From Poriferisodalis sp965198245 (lineage in GTDB: Bacteria > Actinomycetota > Acidimicrobiia > Acidimicrobiales > Poriferisodalaceae), in the NCBI RefSeq assembly GCF_965198245.1, contig NZ_OZ240249.1, positions 3,968,001-4,032,000 of the forward strand: a DNA stretch of 64,000 nucleotides, written 5' to 3'. Both the position numbers and the translations under genes were made by a program. The notes under the pieces are model-generated. The model was not told where the DNA came from and searched no databases. It was given only the letters and a program-made list of their open reading frames with translations. Of this stretch, positions 23,803-33,068 are shown in pieces (the stretch's first letter is position 1; every line of letters starts with the position of its first letter).

Positions 23803-26643
23803 GTGCAGCAGTACCTCCTCTTCGCAATCGTCGGGCTGGGATTCGGCAGCATTTACGCGGCGTTGTCGATGGGCGTGGTCATTACGTACCGGGGCACGGG
23901 CATCATCAACTTCGCCACCGGCGCGATGGCGATGTGGGGGGCATACGTCTTCGAGGAGCTGAGCCGCACAGGCGACCTCGTGCTGCCGGTCATCGTCGTT
24001 CGGCACCGCGTCAGCCTGGGCGGCAGCTCAGGCTCGGTGCCGTTTCCGGCAGCGATCGTGCTCGCCGTGCTGTCGTGCAGCCTCATCGGCCTGATGGTGC
24101 ATTTTCTCGTGTTCCGGCCGCTGCGACGCGCCCCGATCCTGGCGCGAGTCGTGGCGTCGGTCGGCGTGCTGTTGGTGATCCAAGCGATGATCGTGATGCA
24201 CTTCACCAGCTCGGCTCGCATCGTCAGCCCGATCCTGCCGAACGAGCCCGTGAGCTTCGCCGGCATCAACTTTTCACGCGACCGCCTGTGGCTCACCGCC
24301 GTCGTGTTGGTAACTGCCGCGTTGGCATGGGCCTGGTTCCGGTTCACTCGCCTGGGCCTTGCCACTAGGGCGTCCACCGAGAATGAGCGGGCCATCAGCC
24401 TCGCCCGCTACTCGCCGCAGGTCCTCGCCGGCTCGACGTGGGTGCTGTCAAGCACGATCGTCGGCTTCCTCGTCATCTTGACGTCGCCGCTTGTGACCTT
24501 GAATCCCTTGACCTACGTGCTGGCCATCGTGCCGGCGCTGGCCGCTGCGGTCATCGGCCGGTTGTTGTCCATCGCCATCACGGTGACGGCCGCGTTCGGC
24601 CTCGGCATCTTCCAGTCGATCGTCGTCTACCAGACCACCAATCCATGGTGGCCGGACTGGGCGATCACCGGGCTGTCCCATGCGCTGCCGTTCGGGGTCA
24701 TCGTGATCGCCCTGTTCGGCTTGGGCCATTCGCTGCCGACCCGAGGTGCGGTCGAAGCTGATCCCCTGCCGGAGGTGGTCCGGCCACGGATGCGCCCGTC
24801 AGTGGTGGTGCTGGTTGCGCTGGCGGCAGGCGTGTTGACCGTCGTGACCCACGGCAGTTACCGGCTGGGCGTCATCACCAGCATGATCATGACGATCGTC
24901 ATGCTGTCGCTGGTGGTGCTGACGGGTCTGGTCGGGCAGATCTCGCTGGCCCAAGCTGCCATCGCCGGGGCTTCAGGTTTCGCGCTCAGCAAGCTGGGCG
25001 ACTCGATGGGCATCCCGTTTCCCATCTCGCCGCTGCTGGCGACTCTCATGGCGACGGTCTTCGGTGTTCTGGTCGGGATTCCAGCCCTTCGCATCCGGGG
25101 TGCACAGCTAGCCGTGGTCACCTTGTCGGGTGCCGTCGCGCTCGAGGAGTTCGTCTTCCGCAATCCCTCCATCACCGGTTTGTTCGGAAACCCCATTTCG
25201 GATCCGTCCTTGTTCGGGATCAACCTGGGGGTGCGCGAGGGGCGGAACTTCGCCCGTTTGGAGTTCGGGATCCTCGTGCTCATCGTGGTGACCGTGTGCG
25301 GCGTCGTGGTCGGAAATCTTGCCCGAAGCGCCACCGGGCGGCGATTCCTGGCAGTGCGATCAAACGAGCGCGCTGGCGCCTCGGTCGGGATCTCCGTTGC
25401 CAAGACCAAGCTGCTGGCGTTCGGGATTTCCTCGTTCCTGGCCGGCGTGGGTGGTGCGTTCATCGGCTACAGCCGAGGCCAGCTGTCTGCTGAGAGCTTC
25501 GCAGTGCTGGTCGGCCTGAGCTTCTTGGCACTCGCCTACCTGTGCGGCATTACCAGTGTTGCGGGGGCAATCATCGCCGGGATCTTTGCGCCCCTCGGCA
25601 TCGGCTACGTCGTGGCCGACCGCGCGGCATCGCTGGGGAGGTGGTACCAGTTCCTGGCTGGCATCGGACTGGTGCTGACCGCGATCTTCTTCCCCGAAGG
25701 CGTCGCCGGTGCATACCGCCAGAACCTCGCAAAGTTCAGGGCCATGCGTTCCGCGAGGCGTGCCGTCAGGGCCGTCCGTGAAGGCGGCGGCAGCACGGCT
25801 GAACTCCCCGGCGCCGCCCCGACCCTCGTCGATTCTCCCGCGCTTATGGCAGACGACGCGCGCCCCGCACGCCCGTCGAGCTTCGATGCGGCACCGACGG
25901 TGCTCGCCGTCGAAGACCTCACGGTTCGATTCAGCGGTCTGACGGCTGTGGATGGGGCATCGCTGCGTATCCGTGAGGGCGAGATCGTGGGGCTGATCGG
26001 GCCGAACGGCGGCGGCAAGACAACCGTGGTCGACGCGCTGACCGGTTTTGTCCCTTCGCAAGGGCGCATCACCTTCAACGGGCAGGAACTGGCCCACCAA
26101 GCGCCGCACCAACGGGCGCGACTTGGCCTGACGCGGACGTGGCAGTCGCTCGAGTTGTTCGGCGACCTGTCGGTGCGCGAGAACGTTCAGGTCGCAGCCG
26201 AGCGGTCTTCGATCCGTGCCGTGCTTGCCGACATGGTGGTGCCGACGCGACCCGCAGACGAGTCGCAGGTAGACGAGGCGCTGGAACTTGTGGGTCTGGT
26301 CGGTGACGCCGAGGCGCGGCCCCAGAACCTGCCGCTCGGTCGCCAGAAGCTTGTCGGTGTCGCACGGGCGCTGGCTCCGGGGCCCCGCGTTGTGCTGGCC
26401 GATGAGCCTGCCGCCGGCCTGACCAACACCGAGAGCAGGGCGCTGGGCCGCCGGCTGACCGACGTGGCGTCGGGCGGCGTGTCGATCCTGTTGATCGACC
26501 ACGACATGGGCCTCGTCCTGGAAGTTTGCGACTACATCTACGTGCTCAAATTCGGCCAGATCATCGCGGAAGGCACGCCGGCGGAGATCCGGGTCAACGA
26601 AGCCGTCGTCGATGCTTACCTCGGCTCAGGGGCCAACGCCTGA
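23803..26643 (+). CDS. Fused LivH-LivM-LivG ABC permease/permease/ATPase
   Basis: 946 residues, GTG start. Residues about 1-300 are LivH-like (QYLLFAIVGLGFGSIYAAL, GTGIINFATGAMAMWGAYV). Residues about 310-640 are LivM-like (ITSMIMTIVMLSLVVLTGLV, GQISLAQAAIAGASGFALS). After a roughly 50-residue linker, residues about 695-946 are a LivG ATPase with Walker A GLIGPNGGGKTTV, signature NLPLGRQKLVGVARAL and Walker B RVVLADEPAAGL. The Walker A has Gly in place of the usual Ala, and the signature is LPLGRQ where LSxGxQ is typical. Permease-ATPase fusions are known in actinobacteria. The three-way fusion is less usual. With livF and livK it makes a complete importer. Confidence 0.92.
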   Translation: MQQYLLFAIVGLGFGSIYAALSMGVVITYRGTGIINFATGAMAMWGAYVFEELSRTGDLVLPVIVVRHRVSLGGSSGSVPFPAAIVLAVLSCSLIGLMVHFLVFRPLRRAPILARVVASVGVLLVIQAMIVMHFTSSARIVSPILPNEPVSFAGINFSRDRLWLTAVVLVTAALAWAWFRFTRLGLATRASTENERAISLARYSPQVLAGSTWVLSSTIVGFLVILTSPLVTLNPLTYVLAIVPALAAAVIGRLLSIAITVTAAFGLGIFQSIVVYQTTNPWWPDWAITGLSHALPFGVIVIALFGLGHSLPTRGAVEADPLPEVVRPRMRPSVVVLVALAAGVLTVVTHGSYRLGVITSMIMTIVMLSLVVLTGLVGQISLAQAAIAGASGFALSKLGDSMGIPFPISPLLATLMATVFGVLVGIPALRIRGAQLAVVTLSGAVALEEFVFRNPSITGLFGNPISDPSLFGINLGVREGRNFARLEFGILVLIVVTVCGVVVGNLARSATGRRFLAVRSNERAGASVGISVAKTKLLAFGISSFLAGVGGAFIGYSRGQLSAESFAVLVGLSFLALAYLCGITSVAGAIIAGIFAPLGIGYVVADRAASLGRWYQFLAGIGLVLTAIFFPEGVAGAYRQNLAKFRAMRSARRAVRAVREGGGSTAELPGAAPTLVDSPALMADDARPARPSSFDAAPTVLAVEDLTVRFSGLTAVDGASLRIREGEIVGLIGPNGGGKTTVVDALTGFVPSQGRITFNGQELAHQAPHQRARLGLTRTWQSLELFGDLSVRENVQVAAERSSIRAVLADMVVPTRPADESQVDEALELVGLVGDAEARPQNLPLGRQKLVGVARALAPGPRVVLADEPAAGLTNTESRALGRRLTDVASGGVSILLIDHDMGLVLEVCDYIYVLKFGQIIAEGTPAEIRVNEAVVDAYLGSGANA

Positions 26644-26669
26644 GCCGCAGCGAGAAGCACGCGTAGCGG

Positions 26670-29063
26670 CTACTGGCGTGCGGCAGCCAGCGCAGCGTGG
26701 ACGCGAGCAGGGCTGAGCGGCAAGTCGTCGATCGTGATGCCGTAGGGGGCGAGCGCGTCACACACCGCGTTGGCGATTGCGGCGTACGGGCCGAGCGTGC
26801 CGCCCTCGCCCACGCCGCGGATGCCGTTGAGGTTGTGGGCGGGATCGGCGATGTGCCCCAGCTCGATCGGCGGCACACGGTCCGCTGAGATCGCCAGGTA
26901 GTCCATGAACGTGCCCGACAGCAGCTGCCCGTTGCCGTCGTCGGTGAAGTGCTCGTACAGCGCCCCGCCCACGCCCTGGACAATGGCGCCTTGCACCTGG
27001 CCGTCCACGATCATCGGGTTGATCGTCCGCCCGGTGTCCTCCACGCACACGATCCGGCGCACTTCCACTTCGCCGGTGTCGGGATCCACCTCGACGATGG
27101 CGGCTTGGGCGCCCGCGGCGAAGGTGCCGGTGATCGGGTCGTAGAAGCGGGAGGCTTCGAGGCCAGGCTCGGTGCCGGGTGGCAGGCGCTGCGGCTCGAA
27201 GTAGGCGACGCGAGCCACCTCGGCCACCGTCACGCCGACCGCCGGCGCATCGGCTGTGTGGATCAGGCCGTCGTCAATGGTCAACCACTCCGGCTCGGCT
27301 TCGAGCAGGTGCGCGGCGATGGTGAGCATCTTGGCTCGCACGGTGCGGGCTGCGAGGGTTGCGGCCCCCGAGCCGATGACTCCCTGGCGGCTGGCGAATG
27401 CTCCCAGCCCGAAGGAGATCCGGTCGGTATCACCCATCTCTACGGACACGTCGTCGACGTCGATGCCCAATTCGGCTGCCACCACCTGGGCCATCGTGGT
27501 CTCGAGACCCTGGCCTTGGGAGGTCACACCCATCGCAGCGGTGACCGCACCGGTGGGGTCGATGCGCACGCTGGCCGACTCGTGGCCGGTGCGGAACGGC
27601 AGCCGTGGCCCCGCGGAAGCCTTCTGGCCCAGACCGGTCAGCTCGTTGTAACAAGCGAAGCCGATGCCGAGCAGCCGGCCGTCGCCGCCTGATGCCGTAG
27701 ATGCCCGCTGCAGAGCGCGGAACTCGTCGTACCCCACACGCTCGACGACTCCTTCGAGACAGTCGAGGTAGGTGCGCGAGTCGTGCACCAGCCGGGTGGG
27801 TGCGACATAGGGCAGGTCGTCGGGTGTCACCAGGTTCTTGCGGCGGATGTCGAGCGGGTCGAGGCCCAGCGCCGCGGCAGCGTCGTCGAGCAGGCGTTCC
27901 ATGACGAAGACCGTGGCGGGCCGCGCCACACCTCGATAGGGACCCGTCGGCGTGGTGTTGGTTGCGACACCCAGCACGTTGCAGCGGTAGTGGCCGAGCT
28001 TGTAGGGCCCGGTCAGCAGCCCGCCCGCCATGAGCGGCTCGACCCCTGCGGTCCACGGCGGCGCGCTGTATGCACCCACGTTGGCGTGCAGCACCGCGTC
28101 GACGGCAATGAGCGTCCCGTCAGGATCAAAACCGGCCCGCACTGTGTAGTGGTGGTCGCGGGCGTGCAGGGCGGTCAGCAGATGTTCCGAGCGTGTCTCG
28201 ATCCAGCCGATTGGGCGTCCGAGCCGTCGCGCCAGCTGTGCAATCGCCAGATCTTCGGGATACAGCACCGCCTTGATGCCGAAGCCGCCGCCCACGTCGC
28301 CGACAAGCAACTGCACCGCGCTGTCGGGCACGCCCAGCACCTTTGCGATGCCGTTGCGGTGAAGGTGCGGGACCTGCGAGGTCGCGTGCAGCGTCAGCTT
28401 GGTCCGGTCGCTGCTCCAGCGCGCCACCGCGCCACGGCCTTCCATCGGTGTCCCGCCGTGGCGGTTCGTGCGGTACTCCCGCTCGATCACCATGTGCGCG
28501 TCGGCGAGTGCCCGGTCGACTTCGCCGGCGTCGAACAGCCTCGTGACGATGAGATTGTCGGGAGCGAGGTCGTGCACCGGATCGGCCGGATCGGCGGCCG
28601 CAGCGACCGCGTCGACGTGGCAGGTCAGCTCGGCGTAGGTGACGTCCACCAGTTCTGCGGCGTCGGCCGCCAACGCTGAGCTCGTGGCGACGACGGCGGC
28701 TACCGCCTCTCCCTGGTAGCGGACCTTCTGCGCCGCCAGCACCGGCTGGGGCGTGGCGATGTGGGTCCGCAGCGCTGACTCGGCCACCAGCGCCATGGGG
28801 GCAAAGTCCGGGTCGGAACCGGTCGCGATGTCGACCACACCGGGGGCGTCGAGCGCAGCGGAGGTGTCGATGCTCACGATGCGGGCGTGTGCGACCGGGC
28901 TGCGCACGAACGCGACCGCGAGCTGTCCGTCGTAGCGGACGTTCGCGATATAGCGGCCCCGGCCCCGCAGCAGTCGCGGATCCTCTCGCCGCGGGATCGA
29001 CTGGCCGAATGGGTCGCCCTCAGTCGGCGCTGTCTCGTCCAGTCGGAACGGCTCGTCTGCCAC
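26670..29063 (-). CDS. Molybdenum hydroxylase large (molybdopterin) subunit, xanthine-dehydrogenase family, form II
   Basis: 797 residues from the GTG at 29063, chosen because GAGGAGA precedes it and the family N-terminus (SIPRREDPRLLRGRGRYIAN) starts soon after. Two-domain aldehyde oxidase/xanthine dehydrogenase architecture: residues about 25-140 are the hammerhead domain, the rest binds the Mo-pterin. The active-site loop reads GPYRGVARP, as in form II enzymes, not the AYRCSFR of true CO dehydrogenase. The catalytic Glu lies in RGVGEGGTLGP near the C-terminus. Such proteins oxidise aldehydes, N-heterocycles or purines. The iron-sulfur and FAD subunits normally encoded beside it are absent from this window. 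It follows the SDR gene by 68 bases. Confidence 0.88.
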   Translation of the reverse strand: MADEPFRLDETAPTEGDPFGQSIPRREDPRLLRGRGRYIANVRYDGQLAVAFVRSPVAHARIVSIDTSAALDAPGVVDIATGSDPDFAPMALVAESALRTHIATPQPVLAAQKVRYQGEAVAAVVATSSALAADAAELVDVTYAELTCHVDAVAAAADPADPVHDLAPDNLIVTRLFDAGEVDRALADAHMVIEREYRTNRHGGTPMEGRGAVARWSSDRTKLTLHATSQVPHLHRNGIAKVLGVPDSAVQLLVGDVGGGFGIKAVLYPEDLAIAQLARRLGRPIGWIETRSEHLLTALHARDHHYTVRAGFDPDGTLIAVDAVLHANVGAYSAPPWTAGVEPLMAGGLLTGPYKLGHYRCNVLGVATNTTPTGPYRGVARPATVFVMERLLDDAAAALGLDPLDIRRKNLVTPDDLPYVAPTRLVHDSRTYLDCLEGVVERVGYDEFRALQRASTASGGDGRLLGIGFACYNELTGLGQKASAGPRLPFRTGHESASVRIDPTGAVTAAMGVTSQGQGLETTMAQVVAAELGIDVDDVSVEMGDTDRISFGLGAFASRQGVIGSGAATLAARTVRAKMLTIAAHLLEAEPEWLTIDDGLIHTADAPAVGVTVAEVARVAYFEPQRLPPGTEPGLEASRFYDPITGTFAAGAQAAIVEVDPDTGEVEVRRIVCVEDTGRTINPMIVDGQVQGAIVQGVGGALYEHFTDDGNGQLLSGTFMDYLAISADRVPPIELGHIADPAHNLNGIRGVGEGGTLGPYAAIANAVCDALAPYGITIDDLPLSPARVHAALAAARQ

Positions 29064-29131
29064 GCTTTTTTCTCCTCGACCGACGTCCGACCGGCTGCGC
29101 GGGCGCGAGCCGGGTAGACGAAATGGGTCGT

Positions 29132-29899
29132 CTAGACCATTGAGTAGCCGCCGTTGACCGAGATGGTCTGGCCGGTCGTCCAACCCGACAGCGGCGAGGC
29201 CAGCAGCAGCACCATCGGCGGCACGTCGTCGGGAACGCCGACCCGGCGCAGCGGGTACATCTTGGCGATGCGGGCCATGCGCTCGCCGTCGGCATTGCCG
29301 GTGTGATGGGCGAATCGCTCCGAGCGCACCAGGCCAAGCGACACCGTGTTCGCTCGGATCCCGTTGCGGCCGAATTCCTTGGCCACCGACTTCATCAGGC
29401 CCATGGTGGATGCCCGTGTCGTGGCCACGGCCGCCAGGCGGCTTTCGCCCACCCGACCCGAGTCGCCCATGAGCGACACGATCGATCCTGCAATATTGGC
29501 GGCGACCATGTGCCGCACAACGGCCTGGGTCATCCGCATCATGCCCATGACGGTCACGTCAACCATGCGTTGGAGCTCGTCAGGGTCAATGTCGATGAAC
29601 GGTCCCGTGTCGGTGTACGCGGCGTTGTTGACCAGCACGTCAATGCCGCCGAATTCGCTCACGACCTCGTCAACCGTGCGCTCGACGTCTTCCTGGCTGG
29701 TGACATCGCATCGCACGGCGAGCGCCGCCCGGCCGGCTTCCTGTGCTGCGGCGGCGCCCTTCTCGGCCCCTTCGCTCGACGCGTGGTAGGCGAAGGCGAC
29801 GTTGGCGCCCTCGTCGGCGAACGCAGCAGCGATGGCCAGGCCGAGTCCCTGGCCTGCGCCTGTCACCAGGACGTTCTTGCCTGCCAACTGCAAATCCAT
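29132..29899 (-). CDS. SDR-family protein lacking the catalytic tetrad
   Basis: 255 residues from the ATG at 29899. The open frame extends 44 codons further without similarity. The NAD(P)-binding site is intact (TGAGQGLG, 13-20, CDVT at 64-67, NNAA at 91-94) and the C-terminus ends in the typical TGQTISVNGG. Aligned without gaps to classical SDRs through GSIVSLMGDSGRVGE and STMGLMK, the catalytic Ser is Gly145, the Tyr is Val158 and the Lys is Arg162. The fourth-residue Asn position reads Thr116. It may bind nucleotide without dehydrogenase chemistry, or be a divergent enoyl-reductase-like member. Probably co-transcribed with the Mo-hydroxylase downstream. Confidence 0.8.
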   Translation of the reverse strand: MDLQLAGKNVLVTGAGQGLGLAIAAAFADEGANVAFAYHASSEGAEKGAAAAQEAGRAALAVRCDVTSQEDVERTVDEVVSEFGGIDVLVNNAAYTDTGPFIDIDPDELQRMVDVTVMGMMRMTQAVVRHMVAANIAGSIVSLMGDSGRVGESRLAAVATTRASTMGLMKSVAKEFGRNGIRANTVSLGLVRSERFAHHTGNADGERMARIAKMYPLRRVGVPDDVPPMVLLLASPLSGWTTGQTISVNGGYSMV

Positions 29900-30075
29900 C
29901 ACGCGCTCCGTTTTTCTCCGGCCGTCGGGGCCGAACCGCTGCGCCAGTCTGCCCCGGCCGGAACGTGAGCGCCCGCGAACCTTGAGGCCGTACTGGTGCG
30001 ACGGCAAAGAACTCTGCCCCGGCGAACGCACCAGCTACCCGCAAACCCGGTGCAGCGGGTCTCGGGGTCACAGCT

Positions 30076-30765
30076 ATGGTGGCGACCATGGGGTACACGC
30101 CGGTGGAATACCACCCTGCTTTCGAGGAGTACTCCGAGACGGTGTACGAGCTGGAAGAGGACGGCGTCGAGGTCATCCAGGCCCGCATTGCCGAGCGGCT
30201 TGAAGTCTCGCGGCCCGCGGTGTCCGAGATGATCCGGCGCATGCAGCGTGAAGGCCTCGTCAAGGTTGACGACGATGCCCACATCACCCTCACCGACGAG
30301 GGCCAGCAGATCGCCACGACGGTCGTGCGCCGGCACCGGCTGGCCGAGCGGTTCCTGACCGACATCTTGAAGCTGAGCTGGGCCGATGCCCATCACGAAG
30401 CGGGCCGCTGGGAGCACGTGATCTCTCCTGTCGTGGAGCGGGCGATGATGCACGTGCTCAACGACCCGAACACCTGCCCGCACGGCAATCCCATCCCCGG
30501 CTCCGACTACGTCGCGCCGGTCAATGCGAAGCCGCTCGCCGACGTCGGGGCGACCGGTGGTTTCATCGTGCAACGCATTCCCGAGGAACTCGAATTCGAA
30601 CCCGGACAGCTGGAATTCCTGGAACAGTCGGGGCTGATGCCGGGCCGCACAGGCACGCTCATGTCAGTGTCGCCCGACGGCACGGCCACGGTGGAGATGG
30701 TTGAGGGCACCGTGGGCGTCAGCGCCTACACCGCAGCCCGGATCCTGGTCACTGCGAACAACTGA
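30076..30765 (+). CDS. DtxR/MntR-family metal-dependent transcriptional regulator
   Basis: 229 residues. The N-terminal winged helix (EEYSETVYELEEDGVEVIQA, helix-turn-helix IAERLEVSRPAVSEMIRRMQ about 42-61, VTLTDEGQQIA-like wing) is followed by the dimerisation and metal domain with RRHRLAERFLTDIL, the HHEAGRWEHVIS helix carrying His/Glu ligands, and the DPNTCPHGNPIP loop that holds the DtxR metal-site Cys. An SH3-like C-terminal domain (about 155-225) is present, so this is the long DtxR/IdeR form. It represses iron or manganese genes when metal is bound. The downstream Bfd-like and bacterioferritin genes support an iron role. The start could also be the Met at 30088. Confidence 0.9.
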   Translation: MVATMGYTPVEYHPAFEEYSETVYELEEDGVEVIQARIAERLEVSRPAVSEMIRRMQREGLVKVDDDAHITLTDEGQQIATTVVRRHRLAERFLTDILKLSWADAHHEAGRWEHVISPVVERAMMHVLNDPNTCPHGNPIPGSDYVAPVNAKPLADVGATGGFIVQRIPEELEFEPGQLEFLEQSGLMPGRTGTLMSVSPDGTATVEMVEGTVGVSAYTAARILVTANN

Positions 30766-30882
30766 GCAGCGGCGGAACGCCTGAACAGCAGCGCAACGCT
30801 CGAACAGCAGCGCAACGCTCGAACAGCAGCGCGAAGGTCCGAACAGCAGCGGAACGTCCGACCAGCGGCAGCGCGAACGCCT
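30764..30882. repeat. About six imperfect 19-nt tandem repeats after dtxR
   Basis: Units of gaacagcagcgcaacgctc and variants start at the dtxR stop codon. Two copies (30783-30801 and 30802-30820) are identical, and the others differ by a few bases or one-base indels. No coding potential is evident. The repeat fills nearly half of the gap to the Bfd-like gene. Confidence 0.85.
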
Positions 30883-31044
30883 GCGCAGCAGACAGATCGA
30901 GCGCCGGTCGAGTGATGCTCCGATGCCGGTACTTGGGTGTCGGTGCTTGTGCGCGCCGCGTTAGCGGTGCCTAACATTGAGCATCAAGGTTGCGTGTACC
31001 GCTCGCAGGTGCCCGCTTGTGCAGAACTGGAGATCGTTGCTTCG

Positions 31045-31275
31045 ATGATCATCTGCCAGTGTCTCGCCACGAACGAGGCCGCTATCCGGCACCTCGTTGC
31101 ACAGGGCGCAACGACAGCGCTCGAAATAGGTGCAGCGTGCGGTGCCGGCACCGATTGCGGCAGCTGCGTTGGCATGATCCGCGCCGTGCTCGAACAGTGC
31201 AGGCTTGAGTTGATGGATCCCGAGCACACGGCGGTTCACTCGATCGCTTTCGACACCATCGCCGTCGGCGTCTAG
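31045..31275 (+). CDS. bfd: Bacterioferritin-associated-ferredoxin-like [2Fe-2S] protein
   Basis: 76 residues from the ATG at 31045, chosen because the family begins at MIICQC. The frame extends 36 codons upstream with no similarity. The Bfd/BFD-like [2Fe-2S] fold is recognised from CQC at residues 4-6 and CGAGTDCGSC at about 32-41, giving the CxC...CxxC ligand spacing with a short helical hairpin between. Bfd reduces the ferric core of bacterioferritin so that iron can leave. A bacterioferritin gene lies 2 kb downstream on the same strand, with an HNH gene inserted between on the opposite strand. The C-terminal extension (about 25 residues past the last Cys) is slightly longer than classical Bfd. 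Confidence 0.82.
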   Translation: MIICQCLATNEAAIRHLVAQGATTALEIGAACGAGTDCGSCVGMIRAVLEQCRLELMDPEHTAVHSIAFDTIAVGV

Positions 31276-31325
31276 CACTGCGTCAAGCGACGCATCTGCC
31301 GGCGACGATGTGTCGCCGCGCTGCA

Positions 31326-33068
31326 TCAAGGCGGCGCTCTCGGGACGCACGTGTCGTCGGGGTCGGTGCGAGGTTCGGTGGTCCATCGGCTGGTGGTGGG
31401 GTGCCGGAGGAGGCGCTGGTTGTTCTTGTGGAGATGGTTGTGGCAGTCCCCGCAGAGGGCGGCGAGATTGTCGGTGTCGGTGCTGCCGTTGTCGGCGTGC
31501 CATTCGTCGATGTGGTGGAACTTGCAGCGGTGCATGGGGGCGCGGCACAGCACGCAGCCGCTGTCTCGTATCGCTATGGCGAGCTGCTGGGCGATGCTGG
31601 CGTGTCGGCGGCCGCGCCCCAGCCACAGCACCTGTCCAGGTCCACCAAAGATCGCGCCGCTGATACGCGTGTCCGGCGACAGGTTGTTCAAGATCTCTGG
31701 CGGGACGGGTCCGGTGCCGAGCACTTCACAGAGCCCGTTGGGTTTGGTGCCGTCGATGACGCCGATGTCGGCGATGATCACGAGCTGGTTGGGTGCTTGG
31801 GAGGGCCGCCACCGCTCAACCGAGCGACCCGCAGTGCCCACAGGCACGACATCGTCGTCCCCGCCAGGACCGCCGCCGCCCTGGTCGCGCTCGGTTTCGC
31901 TGCGCGGACGGTATTCGGCATCGCCGTGAGCACCGTGGCTGGCAGCGCCGCCGTGAGCATCGTGGCTGGCAGCGCCGCCGTGAGCATCGTGGCTGGCAGC
32001 GCCGCCGTGAGCATCGTGGCTGGCAGCGCCGTCGTGGGCATCGTGGCTGGCAGCGCCGTCGTGGACCGATTCGGCGTCGCTGTCGGCGTTGTGGGTGGTG
32101 TCGCTGTGCCTGCGCTGGGCGCGGGCGGCGGGGTGTCCGATGGTGGCTAGGGCGTTTCGGTCGGTGAGCATCTCGAACACGCTGTCGGCGAGGCGCTGGC
32201 GGTTGTCGCGTATCTGGGCTGGGGTGCCGTCGCGTCCGCCGTCTTGGCGCCACAGGGCGTCGTTGTAGTTCTCGACTGCTTGGAGCACCAATGCGTAGCT
32301 GATCGGGTCGAACCGGGCGTTGAGCACGCCCATGCCGGTGGCCTTGTCGACGAACAGCGCCGCGGATCGGTCGCGGCGTTGGCGGTCCAGCACGGTCCGG
32401 GCGGAGTCGGGGTCGTGGTGGGCTGCGAAGCTGCGGGCGTCGTGGCGCAGCGTCTCAGGCGAGACCTCTCCAGCGGCGCGCAGCAGCTCTGCGGCGTCGT
32501 TGACGGCTTGGGGGCTGGTGCGCCGGGCGGTGTCGGCGAGCACTTCGGCGTGCTCCGCGGTGAGCTCGCCCGCGGCGAGGCCGCGTGCCACGTTGGGCAT
32601 CTGGGCGACCTGTTCGCTGACCTGCACGGTGCGCTTGGCAGCGCGCCCGCTCGCACGTGCCTGGTCGCGCAGCGCCGTGCGGCCCGAGCCGGGACGGGCG
32701 GCTTCCAAAGCAGCGGTCGCTCCCAGCAGCAGCGCTTGTGTCGCTGAGCGCAAAAGCCCGGCGGCGGCGATGACCTGGATGAGCGTCTCGCTGTCTGCGT
32801 CACCCAACGGCACCCGCGACGCCCCAGCGACCACGTCACGCGCCCCGCACAACACCGACAACACCGACCCGACAGGCGACACCGACCCGACAGGCCACAC
32901 CGGCTCAAGCGACGACACCGGCTCAAGCGACGACACCGAACCGACAGTCGGTGCCAGCCCAGCCGACACCGCCCCGACAGCGTCGCCCGGCGGCACCGAG
33001 CCTGTCGGCATTCCCTCCGCCAAACCGCTGCGAACGTCTGTGCGCTTCATGACAAGAACCATAAACAC
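31326..33068 (-). CDS. DUF222/HNH endonuclease-domain protein with internal 9-residue repeats
   Basis: 580 residues (Met at 33050 is an alternative start). The N-terminal half is the DUF222 helical domain (SADTETLIQVIAAAGLLRSA-like, ARGLAAGELTAEHAEVLADT, RHDARSFAAHHDP). The C-terminus carries an HNH nuclease motif: CVLCRAPMHRCKFHHIDEW and CGDCHNHLHKNNQRLL supply the two CxxC zinc pairs and the HH catalytic site. Between them, about residues 335-385, is a His/Asp/Gly/Ala repeat (DAHGGAASH). DUF222/HNH genes occur in many copies in actinobacteria and are often tied to mobile introns or restriction, but their role is not settled. Insertion between bfd and bfr suggests a mobile origin. Confidence 0.85.
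   Translation of the reverse strand: MFMVLVMKRTDVRSGLAEGMPTGSVPPGDAVGAVSAGLAPTVGSVSSLEPVSSLEPVWPVGSVSPVGSVLSVLCGARDVVAGASRVPLGDADSETLIQVIAAAGLLRSATQALLLGATAALEAARPGSGRTALRDQARASGRAAKRTVQVSEQVAQMPNVARGLAAGELTAEHAEVLADTARRTSPQAVNDAAELLRAAGEVSPETLRHDARSFAAHHDPDSARTVLDRQRRDRSAALFVDKATGMGVLNARFDPISYALVLQAVENYNDALWRQDGGRDGTPAQIRDNRQRLADSVFEMLTDRNALATIGHPAARAQRRHSDTTHNADSDAESVHDGAASHDAHDGAASHDAHGGAASHDAHGGAASHDAHGGAASHGAHGDAEYRPRSETERDQGGGGPGGDDDVVPVGTAGRSVERWRPSQAPNQLVIIADIGVIDGTKPNGLCEVLGTGPVPPEILNNLSPDTRISGAIFGGPGQVLWLGRGRRHASIAQQLAIAIRDSGCVLCRAPMHRCKFHHIDEWHADNGSTDTDNLAALCGDCHNHLHKNNQRLLRHPTTSRWTTEPRTDPDDTCVPRAPP
31926..32065. repeat. 27-nt in-frame tandem repeat (about 5 copies) inside the HNH gene
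   Basis: Near-perfect 27-base units (gccgccgtgagcatcgtggc then tggcagc) encode a 9-residue His-rich repeat on the minus strand. Because the unit is a multiple of three, copy-number change keeps the frame. It lies in the linker between the DUF222 and HNH domains. Confidence 0.88.

Noticed and set aside
26670..29063. CO dehydrogenase large subunit (CoxL)
   Set aside because: The form I active-site loop AYRCSFR is absent. The protein has PYRGVARP and lacks coxS/coxM neighbours.
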